Assembly: GCA_934378195.1 (NCBI GenBank)
Contig: CAKRPO010000087.1
Coordinates: forward strand, 1-6,113
DNA length: 6,113 nucleotides
Reading direction: 5' to 3'
Source of the DNA: an uncultured Blautia sp.
GTDB lineage: Bacteria; Bacillota; Clostridia; Lachnospirales; Lachnospiraceae
The first letter of the stretch is position 1. Each line of letters opens with the position of its first letter. The notes beneath the pieces were generated by a model that saw nothing but the letters and a program-made list of their open reading frames with translations, was not told where the DNA came from and made no database searches. The position numbers and the translations under genes were made by a program. Shown piece by piece: positions 1 to 5,017 of this stretch.

Positions 1-842
1 TCTCTGTCAGCTTCTTCTGTGCCGAAATCTTCCTGGCCAGAAGCGGCATTATCTTCCTTTTCTTCTTCAGTAAATCCTGGAATATCCGTTTCTGTGGCCT
101 CACTGTCCACAGAAGTTTCTTCGTTTTGAAATCGCTCTGTGGATTTTTCTTTCTTACGGGAACTCCATGGTGCATATTCTGGTTCCGGTGCAATCGGTTC
201 TTCCGGCGGTGCAGAAGCTTCTGTATTCAGATCATCTGTCTCACTGCTATTTTCATCAGAAACAATCTCTCCATCTGCATCCACTGCTTCCACATCCTGT
301 TTGATTTCTTTCAGGCCTTTTCTCAGAAGGATCAGATAGATCAGATCTATCACACCATTGCAGAGGAATATCCATCCGGCAAAGATTACCGTGTATTTCA
401 CCATCGTAAATGGGTTGACTACCAGTGAAATACCAAGCCCGATAAAGATAATGCTTCCCATAAGAAGGAATTTCCAGGAACCGGCTCCTCGTTTCTTAAG
501 CTTCAGACTTCCTTTCAGTGTCCAGATACTATCCACAAGAATAAATGTGCCAAGCAGAATTGGGAGAAGCTTGACCACGATCTGTGGATTCATAAATAAA
601 AAGATTCCGAGCACCATCAGAACACCACCGGAAAACAGATCAAAGATTGTGGAATTCAGCTTTTCCGCCACATAGATCAGGATGTGATACAGGCCTACCA
701 GAATCAGCAAAATTCCAAATACAAATTTACAGATTACATTTACTGTACTGACTGGCATAAATACCAGACAGGCACCAAGGGCAACATATATAATAGATGT
801 CACGATCTGCCCTTTTAAAAAATTATTGATTTTTTCCCACAT
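1..842 (-). CDS. DUF308/HdeD-like membrane protein with acidic tail (3' end cut off)
   Basis: The reading frame is open from an ATG at 842 to the left edge, giving 280 residues with no stop, so the C-terminus is missing. Residues 1-175 form about six hydrophobic helices (roughly 12-30, 36-57, 67-84, 92-109, 124-142, 150-173) arranged as three helix pairs, with a Pro ending the first helix of each pair (P30, NP at 85-86, NP at 143-144). This triplicate layout is typical of the DUF308/HdeD family of small inner-membrane proteins; HdeD is linked to acid resistance in E. coli, but the role in Firmicutes is not established. From about residue 178 onward there is a long, charged, Glu/Asp/Ser/Pro-rich tail, predicted to be disordered and cytoplasmic, which most family members lack. 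AAGGAG at 857-852, 9 bases upstream, supports the start. It has its own promoter and is probably transcribed separately from the exporter gene upstream. Confidence 0.8.
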   Translation of the reverse strand, partial: MWEKINNFLKGQIVTSIIYVALGACLVFMPVSTVNVICKFVFGILLILVGLYHILIYVAEKLNSTIFDLFSGGVLMVLGIFLFMNPQIVVKLLPILLGTFILVDSIWTLKGSLKLKKRGAGSWKFLLMGSIIFIGLGISLVVNPFTMVKYTVIFAGWIFLCNGVIDLIYLILLRKGLKEIKQDVEAVDADGEIVSDENSSETDDLNTEASAPPEEPIAPEPEYAPWSSRKKEKSTERFQNEETSVDSEATETDIPGFTEEEKEDNAASGQEDFGTEEADR

Positions 843-882
843 GGGTATCTGCTCCTTTCGTCCCAATGGATTTCTTATGAAC

Positions 883-911
883 AGTATACCGTTTTTTCGG
901 TAGTTCGTCTA
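883..911 (-). promoter_or_regulatory. Promoter of the DUF308 gene
   Basis: On the minus strand TAGACG (911-906) is followed by a 17-base spacer and TATACT (888-883), about 40 bases before the DUF308 start at 842. The -10 matches 5 of 6 consensus bases and the -35 matches 4 of 6. The spacer contains a small dyad, ACCG-TTTTTT-CGGT (888-901), which could be chance or a regulator site. Confidence 0.55.
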
Positions 912-913
912 TA

Positions 914-947
914 GGACATTCTGTGCAGGATGTCCTCCTTTCTGCAC
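914..947 (-). other. Two overlapping, mutually exclusive inverted repeats between thrE-like and DUF308 genes
   Basis: GGACAT (914-919) pairs with ATGTCC (930-935), and GTGCAG (923-928) pairs with CTGCAC (942-947). The two 6-bp stems share bases, so only one can form in a transcript. No T-run follows on the minus strand, so this is not a normal intrinsic terminator for the exporter gene ending at 985. An AAAGGAGG sequence (minus strand) lies in the loop of the second stem. The function is unknown; it may influence readthrough RNA or mark the 3' end of the exporter transcript. Confidence 0.35.
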
Positions 948-984
948 GAAACGCTCCAGGCACCACTCACTTATTCAGATTCCA

Positions 985-2313
985 TTACGTACAATAGCGG
1001 AAGGTTTTATCGGTCAGTATCCTTGCAAAGATCAGTCCCAGGGGAAGGGCTGCTATGATCAGGATTGCCGCTGCAAACCAGGAAGCAGCAACAGAAAGTG
1101 ACATAATTCCAAGATTATAAAATCCTCTGTAAAGATATAGTCCAGGAACCATGATTACAATAGAAGGTACCGTCAGGGAGATTCTCGGATATCCTACTTT
1201 GTTTTTAATCAGGGATGCAAGGATTCCTGCAGTTAATGCACCGATGAACGCTGCTGCAGCCGGCGGAATAGCTGACAGGTCCACAAGTTCCAGTCTGAGT
1301 GTATTTGCAACAGCCCCGATCATCGCTGCCGTTGCTGCCAGCCTTACCGGACTGTTAAACATAACAGAAAAACCAAATACCCCACAGAAACTTGCTATCA
1401 GGCGAAGTACTATCCACATTCCTGCCGGCATTGACATCTTAATAAAGTCTACCGGCTGCAGGTGAAGAAGCAATGCCATGAGCCAGGCAGCCATTGTTGC
1501 CACCAGAACGACGATCAGCGCATACATCAAACGCTCTGTACCTGATCTCATATCCAGCTTGGCAAGGTCAATCCCGCTGGTAATAAACGGAAATCCCGGA
1601 ATGATAAACAACATGGCACATATATAACCAGCCTCATGCTGCACGGAAATGCCAAACAGCATTTCGCCAATCTTCAGAAATCCTGCATAAACAAGGCAGG
1701 CCAGAGAAACTGACGATACAATGCACAAAAACAGGGTAAAATGATGTTTTGTCAGTTTGCATCGGAGAAAATTGCCAAATCCGGCACCTACAAAAGCACA
1801 GAACATTTCAATAAAGCCACCGCCAAGCAAAAAAGTAAATCCACAGCATGCAAGCGCCGCAGCGAATCCAAGTGCAATTGGGGAGTAAAGTCCATGGATT
1901 CGTTCAATATCATCCAGCAGCGTATGCAGTTCTTCACCTGACATGTCTTTTCCATCAATTTCAAACTCCCGGATAAAATGTTCCAGGCGATTTAACTTCG
2001 AAGTATTTACTCCTGTATTGGTAAGACAGAGCGACTGGGTAAATCCATCTTCACCATCAAAACAGGTGTACTCGATCGACATCAGCCCAATATCCGCGGT
2101 ACAGGTAATTCCCATAATCTCAGCCAGCGTATTCATCGAACTTCTGACTCGCCATGCTCCTGTTCCACAGGACAAAAACATAATTCCGACACGACCGATA
2201 ATCGATGCTTTTTCGGTCAGGCTCGCCTGCGTAACCGGAATGTCTGCACCATTTTCATCTGTATATTCATGCCAGGCAATGTCCATGTGATTTTTTCTTG
2301 TTATCTGTTGCAT
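985..2313 (-). CDS. ThrE-type threonine/serine exporter, fused form
   Basis: The 442-residue protein has a soluble N-terminal part (about 1-140) and about ten membrane helices from residue 144 on. Features of the ThrE family are the N-terminal stretch IIGRVGIMFLSCGTGAWRVR (38-57), PGFPFITSGIDLAKLD in the fifth-helix region (239-254) followed by SGTERL, and VPGLYLYRGFYNLG near the C-terminus (389-402). Thus both halves, DUF1212 and DUF3815, are in one chain as in Corynebacterium ThrE; many Firmicutes encode them as two proteins. The family exports threonine and serine by proton-motive force; substrate here is inferred. The ATG at 2313 is preferred because AGGGAAG lies 10 bases upstream. An ATG at 2334 (seven residues longer) has a poorly placed ribosome site, and one at 2286 is also possible. 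The start overlaps the end of the upstream gene by 13 bases, which suggests translational coupling in a two-gene operon. Confidence 0.85.
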   Translation of the reverse strand: MQQITRKNHMDIAWHEYTDENGADIPVTQASLTEKASIIGRVGIMFLSCGTGAWRVRSSMNTLAEIMGITCTADIGLMSIEYTCFDGEDGFTQSLCLTNTGVNTSKLNRLEHFIREFEIDGKDMSGEELHTLLDDIERIHGLYSPIALGFAAALACCGFTFLLGGGFIEMFCAFVGAGFGNFLRCKLTKHHFTLFLCIVSSVSLACLVYAGFLKIGEMLFGISVQHEAGYICAMLFIIPGFPFITSGIDLAKLDMRSGTERLMYALIVVLVATMAAWLMALLLHLQPVDFIKMSMPAGMWIVLRLIASFCGVFGFSVMFNSPVRLAATAAMIGAVANTLRLELVDLSAIPPAAAAFIGALTAGILASLIKNKVGYPRISLTVPSIVIMVPGLYLYRGFYNLGIMSLSVAASWFAAAILIIAALPLGLIFARILTDKTFRYCT

Positions 2314-3092
2314 GATATGATCGCTTCCCTGCATCCCAGCCCGATGCCATTTGCAAGTTCGATATTCTTTTCCATTTCTCTTTCAAAATGGCAGAATGGA
2401 AGGAAAATGCCCAGTTTACTGGTATGTTTTTCATCTCCCTGCTCATCACGCCTGCCATAATACATCAGCGCACGTGGCAACCGCTCCTGCAGTTTCATCA
2501 GATACTCCCAGACAATGGAATAAATCTTTTCCTCATTGATCTCGAGATCTACAGCTTCCGGAAACTCAAAGAGTAAGAGGATTCCTGTATGTTCTGCGTT
2601 TCGTATTGTCTCAATATCACCGTTTTCATTATATGCATGACTTTCACGGAATCCATCTGCCATATACATATGGTAGTCTGGAATCTCATCCTGCTCTTCA
2701 AAGAGTTTATGGAACATCTTATACTTCTTTTCATAGATACGATTTTTTGATTCATTCAGAAGATTTCCGTTTTCATCAGTTAGAAATATCGGATTTTCCA
2801 CGCCTTTATCGTTAAAACGAATCGGAATCAGGAAAGAGTTCCTGAGAAGGTCAAACACACTGTTGTTACAGACTGCCATCATAAATGCAGAAAGATCTTT
2901 GTTTTCATATGCATTAAATAAAGCCGCCGCAAAGACCGTACCCGGGATGTCTGTTCCCGCGCCCTCGCTTTCTTCTGCTGACGGAATAGCTGCAAAAAAC
3001 GTATCTTTTAAACGCTCACAGGCACGGGGATTCCTGAGGATCTCATCAAAGATCTGCTCTGCTTTTTCTTCTCTTGGAAATATTGTGCTCAT
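2301..3092 (-). CDS. Soluble protein of unknown function, co-transcribed with the exporter
   Basis: I do not recognise this 263-residue protein with confidence. It has no signal peptide or membrane helix. The better-ordered segments are 21-37 (NPRACERLKDTFFAAIP), 53-93 with a hydrophobic run ending in FLIPIRF, NPIFLTDENGN (100-110), and a C-terminal alpha/beta-looking stretch with GILLLFEF, a helix, and LPRALMYYGRR. The layout of a helical start, a LIP strand and a TDENG turn loosely recalls the SseB N-terminal domain (enhanced serine sensitivity), which would fit a neighbour that exports serine, but this is a weak impression. An in-frame ATG at 3149 is rejected because it lies upstream of the promoter; the ATG at 3092 has AAAGGAGG at 3107-3100 with a 7-base gap. 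The leader is only about 15 bases. The gene overlaps the exporter, so an accessory or regulatory role in amino-acid export is a reasonable guess. Confidence 0.75.
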   Translation of the reverse strand: MSTIFPREEKAEQIFDEILRNPRACERLKDTFFAAIPSAEESEGAGTDIPGTVFAAALFNAYENKDLSAFMMAVCNNSVFDLLRNSFLIPIRFNDKGVENPIFLTDENGNLLNESKNRIYEKKYKMFHKLFEEQDEIPDYHMYMADGFRESHAYNENGDIETIRNAEHTGILLLFEFPEAVDLEINEEKIYSIVWEYLMKLQERLPRALMYYGRRDEQGDEKHTSKLGIFLPFCHFEREMEKNIELANGIGLGCREAIISCNR

Positions 3093-3114
3093 AATAAAGC
3101 CTCCTTTGTGCCTT

Positions 3115-3143
3115 ATTATAGGAGCATAGATAAGGAATGTAAA
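3115..3143 (-). promoter_or_regulatory. Strong promoter of the unknown-protein/exporter operon
   Basis: TTTACA (3143-3138), a 17-base spacer and a perfect TATAAT (3120-3115) read leftward. The predicted transcript starts near 3108, just before the AAAGGAGG ribosome site at 3107-3100. This fixes the start of the first gene at 3092 and gives a very short leader with no room for a riboswitch. Confidence 0.75.
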
Positions 3144-3184
3144 ATTCATCTCTTCTATATTAAATATAACGAACTTGAAATATC

Positions 3185-3230
3185 AAAAAAGCATACCAAC
3201 TTGCTTTTCCGCTGCCAGTATGCTTTTCTT
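3185..3230. terminator. Bidirectional intrinsic terminator hairpin
   Basis: AAAAGCATAC (3187-3196) pairs perfectly with GTATGCTTTT (3218-3227) around a 21-base loop. On the minus strand the stem is followed by six T's (3190-3185), and on the plus strand by TTTTCTT. It lies downstream of the nuclease gene (stop at 3391) and before the next promoter, so its likely job is to end the nuclease transcript. The loop is larger than usual. Confidence 0.65.
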
Positions 3231-3250
3231 ATATTTAAATATTTAATAAA

Positions 3251-3365
3251 CAGATGAGAACATTTGGCAGGCGTGCCATTCTCCTGCATCTCTCAGAGTT
3301 TCCTCCTGTCAGTACCAGCGGCGTGTGGTTGACACGAAAATTTACCACCACAAATGTTCTCTCTG
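3251..3365 (-). repeat. Structured intergenic element with a 15-bp closing stem
   Basis: CAGATGAGAACATTTG (3251-3266) and CAAATGTTCTCTCTG (3351-3365) form a 15-bp stem with one bulged T; 11 bp of it are uninterrupted. The 84 bases inside are GC-richer than the flanks and hold smaller dyads: GGCA-GGCG-TGCC (3266-3277 region), GCAGG/CCTGC (3267-3286), CTCT-C-AGAG, and CGTGT/ACACG near 3320-3335. On the minus strand a 38-codon frame opens with GTG (3351-3235) and runs through the element, but it has only a weak GAGAG before it. I matched the element to no known riboswitch or small RNA. It could be a structured RNA at the 3' end of the nuclease transcript, or a small dispersed repeat. I have a vague, unverified memory of similar translated sequence in gut Clostridia, which would favour the repeat. 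Confidence 0.5.
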
Positions 3366-3390
3366 TTATGGTATTTAGATTATAACTTCT

Positions 3391-3768
3391 TTATTCTTTT
3401 CTGTAAAGAACTTTTTTATTTCTCAAATACTTATCCCATTTTTTCTGTTCAATCTTCAAAAAAGTTATAATAGAATTCTTATAGTTCTCACAGTCTGTCG
3501 ATGTTTTTAATCTTAATATCAATTGAAATTTCACATTGTTTTTCTTGATTTGTTTTAATACAAATGCAGTATTCGGTTTATTTGCTTCCAATATATAATC
3601 TGGATCCGCAATTATTTGAGGAAAAAATTCAGCAAATCTTTCATAATCATTTGGATGTTTTTCCTTAATATGCTGAATTTGTTTATCTGTTATTATAACT
3701 TCATCAACTGAAATATCATCCGTGATACAGCTATAAATTTCTTTATCAAGTTTACCCACCGTATACAC
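3391..3768 (-). CDS. Stand-alone PBECR-type nuclease-fold protein (probable RNase toxin)
   Basis: The 125-residue protein matches what I know of the small phage-Barnase-EndoU-ColicinE5/D-RelE-like (PBECR, probably PBECR2 subtype) domain. Recognisable parts are the start GKLDKEIY (5-12), VIITDKQIQHIKEKHP (24-39) with two His (33, 38), DPDYILE (55-61), the strand FQLILRLKTS (81-90), YKNSIITF (96-103) and the basic end W111..YLRNKK. H33/H38, R86, K88 and S99 are candidate active-site residues by position only. In phages the fold is often the C-terminal part of head or polymorphic-toxin proteins; here it is free-standing and about the full domain length. The start is GTG at 3768: a stop codon lies three codons upstream in frame, and no good ribosome site is seen, which suggests coupling to the small ORF that overlaps it. 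The gene is much richer in A+T than its neighbours, consistent with horizontal transfer. Target and biological role are unknown. Confidence 0.7.
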   Translation of the reverse strand: MYTVGKLDKEIYSCITDDISVDEVIITDKQIQHIKEKHPNDYERFAEFFPQIIADPDYILEANKPNTAFVLKQIKKNNVKFQLILRLKTSTDCENYKNSIITFLKIEQKKWDKYLRNKKVLYRKE

Positions 3769-3844
3769 TCTTCATCTCATATATATTTTTAATTGAATTT
3801 AAAAGCATGGATTTCTGAAGTGAATTTAGAAAAACAGATGACAT
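3752..3844 (-). CDS. Candidate 30-residue ORF overlapping the nuclease start
   Basis: An ATG at 3844 opens a 30-codon frame ending in TAA at 3754-3752. It overlaps the first 17 bases of the nuclease gene in another frame. It starts MSSVFLNSLQKSMLLNSIKN and ends with IYEMKSVYGG, an amphipathic-looking short helix. AGGG lies about 7 bases before the ATG, a modest ribosome site. It lies wholly within the leader expected from the promoter at 3909-3881. It may be a coupling leader, a tiny antitoxin or partner, the remnant of a longer gene, or chance; the main support is position and the lack of a ribosome site for the nuclease itself. Confidence 0.35.
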   Translation of the reverse strand: MSSVFLNSLQKSMLLNSIKNIYEMKSVYGG

Positions 3845-3880
3845 AAATGCCCTAGACTTATAGAAAATATGCTTTGTTTT

Positions 3881-3909
3881 ATAGTACCATTTGTACTAGT
3901 ATTTTTCAA
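3881..3909 (-). promoter_or_regulatory. Promoter of the nuclease locus with palindromic operator
   Basis: TTGAAA (3909-3904), a 17-base spacer and TACTAT (3886-3881) read leftward. A perfect dyad, TAGTAC-CATTT-GTACTA (3882-3898), covers most of the -10 box and spacer. A repressor bound there would block the promoter, as in autoregulated toxin-antitoxin operons. The predicted leader to the nuclease GTG is about 105 bases and contains the 30-codon ORF. Confidence 0.6.
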
Positions 3910-3960
3910 TAGATTTTATAACTATTTAAGAATATAAATTTTCTTTATTGTGATTTGACT

Positions 3961-3997
3961 CAAAAAACAGACCGGAGTCGTAATGGACTCCGGCCTG
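3961..3997 (-). terminator. Strong intrinsic terminator of the sortase-Sir2-DUF951 operon
   Basis: CCGGAGTC (3972-3979) pairs with GACTCCGG (3986-3993) around a 6-base loop; after one mismatch three more pairs extend the stem to 3968/3997. On the minus strand TCTG and six T's follow (3967-3962). It is placed about 75 bases after the DUF951 stop. Confidence 0.85.
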
Positions 3998-4036
3998 GAA
4001 AAGTGTAAATATAATTATTCTTATTTCACTTTTACT

Positions 4037-4058
4037 TTGACTACATAAGTTATGTCAA
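4037..4058. promoter_or_regulatory. Palindromic site with embedded TTGACA
   Basis: ACATAA-G-TTATGT (4043-4055) is a perfect 13-base dyad, flanked by TTGAC (4037-4041) and GTCAA (4054-4058). On the minus strand TTGACA (4058-4053) is a perfect -35 hexamer, with only a weak -10 (TAAAAG, 18 bases on). The site lies between the DUF951 stop and the terminator. It may be an operator, a weak promoter for a very short RNA that ends at the terminator, or chance in AT-rich DNA. Confidence 0.25.
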
Positions 4059-4071
4059 TAAATGTATATTT

Positions 4072-4263
4072 TTAGTTTTCCTTTTTCTTCAGATTCTTCG
4101 TATTCTTTTCTACCATCTTACGCGGCACCATGATCATATGCCCGCATCCCATACATTTCAAGCGAAAATCTGCTCCCACACGCAGGATTTCCCATTCTTT
4201 ACTGCCACATGGATGGCCTTTTTTCAGGGTAACGATATCTCCTACTTCATAGATAAATCCCAT
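4072..4263 (-). CDS. DUF951 family small protein
   Basis: This 63-residue protein fits the DUF951 family (B. subtilis YyzM type) over nearly its whole length: GDIVTLKKGHPCG (8-20), WEILRVGADFRLKC (24-37), MGCGHMIMVPR (38-48), then a Lys-rich tail. H17, C19, C37, C40 and perhaps H42 could bind a zinc ion in a small beta-rich fold, and the basic surface suggests nucleic-acid binding; both are inference, since the function is unknown. The ATG at 4263 has GAGGTGA at 4280-4274, 10 bases upstream. It starts 23 bases after the Sir2 stop and is the last gene of the operon. Relatives are often found near genes of general housekeeping function, so its place here need not mean a shared role. Confidence 0.85.
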   Translation of the reverse strand: MGFIYEVGDIVTLKKGHPCGSKEWEILRVGADFRLKCMGCGHMIMVPRKMVEKNTKNLKKKEN

Positions 4264-4286
4264 GTTTTTCTATTCACCTCATGATA

Positions 4287-5015
4287 TTATTTGTTCACTT
4301 TTATCTGTGAGAAAACCTGTCCGATCGGCTCTTTGATGAGAAGGTCCGCATTACGGTCTCTCGGTGTGGAAGATTTGTTGATCACAACAAGTGCCTCCCC
4401 ACGGAAATAATCGATCAGTCCGGCCGCCGGATAGACTGCCAGAGAAGTTCCACCGATGATGAGCACCTGTGCCTGTGATATAGCTCTCACAGATTCTTCG
4501 ATCGTATAGTTATCAAGCCCTTCCTCATAAAGTACCACATCCGGTTTGATCATTCCGCCACACTCGCAACGTGGTACTCCCGTACTGTGTTTCATATATG
4601 CAAAATCAAAAGATTTTCCACAGCGCATGCAATGATTGCGGTAAACACTTCCATGAAGTTCCAGAACTTTCTTACTTCCTGCCATCTGGTGAAGATTATC
4701 AATATTCTGTGTGATGACCGCTTTTAGTTTGCCTGCCTCTTCCAGCTCTGCCAGTTTCAGATGAGCCGCATTCGGCTTTGCCGTATCGCAGAGCATCTTG
4801 TCACGGTAAAATTTGTAAAATTCCTCCGGATGATTCAGAAAGAATGTATGGCTCAGGATCGTCTCCGGTGGAAAATCATATTTCTGATGATACAGTCCGT
4901 CCTGGGAACGGAAATCCGGGATCCCGCTTTCCGTTGATACGCCTGCGCCTCCAAAAAACACAATATTTTCATGCTGATCAATGAGTTCCTGCAATTTCAT
5001 AATTTTGTCATTCAT
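4287..5015 (-). CDS. Sir2-family NAD-dependent protein deacylase
   Basis: This 242-residue sirtuin removes acetyl groups from protein lysines, using NAD and releasing nicotinamide and O-acetyl-ADP-ribose in the cytoplasm. The full motif set is present: GGAGVSTESGIPDFRSQDGLY (22-42) for NAD binding, TQNIDNLHQ (102-110), catalytic His121 in ELHGSVY, a zinc site C129-x2-C132 and C150-x-C152, and GGTSLAVYPAAGL (188-200). The substrate loop (EEFYKFYRDKML, 64-75) has no Tyr-x-x-Arg, the signature of SIRT5/CobB-type desuccinylases, so plain deacetylation, as in the Thermotoga Sir2 it resembles, is more likely. The start at 5015 is chosen over 5021 because AGGAGG (5028-5023) is 7 bases from it but only 1 base from the other. 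It begins 2 bases after the sortase stop, and its ribosome site lies inside the sortase coding end, so the two are surely co-transcribed. Confidence 0.93.
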   Translation of the reverse strand: MNDKIMKLQELIDQHENIVFFGGAGVSTESGIPDFRSQDGLYHQKYDFPPETILSHTFFLNHPEEFYKFYRDKMLCDTAKPNAAHLKLAELEEAGKLKAVITQNIDNLHQMAGSKKVLELHGSVYRNHCMRCGKSFDFAYMKHSTGVPRCECGGMIKPDVVLYEEGLDNYTIEESVRAISQAQVLIIGGTSLAVYPAAGLIDYFRGEALVVINKSSTPRDRNADLLIKEPIGQVFSQIKVNK

Positions 5016-5017
5016 GA

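Noticed and set aside
126..675. Plus-strand open frames of about 66-105 codons
   Set aside because: They lie antisense to the DUF308 gene, have no ribosome sites, and give compositionally odd translations; the minus-strand frame has helices, a ribosome site and a promoter.
828..971. Minus-strand frame of 47 codons through the gap (GTG start, containing CTECPIDELPKKRYTVHKK)
   Set aside because: It reads well as protein but has no ribosome site, contains the DUF308 promoter, and overlaps the DUF308 start in another frame; kept only as a note.
3093..3149. Longer N-terminus of the unknown protein (ATG at 3149)
   Set aside because: The extra 19 codons lie across the -35/-10 promoter and the ribosome site of the ATG at 3092.
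3235..3351. 38-codon minus-strand ORF as a real gene
   Set aside because: It starts with GTG after only a weak GAGAG and coincides with the arms of the stem element, so an RNA or DNA structure explains it better.
3251..3365. Known riboswitch (glycine, TPP, cobalamin, c-di-GMP) or SRP RNA
   Set aside because: Short resemblances such as CTCTGAGAG were seen, but none of the conserved core motifs of these families is present, and the next gene has its own promoter after a terminator.
3248..3841. Direct repeat AAACAGATGA at 3248-3257 and 3832-3841 as insertion-site duplication of the nuclease island
   Set aside because: A 10-base match in AT-rich DNA is close to chance, and the copies do not sit at clear ends of the island.
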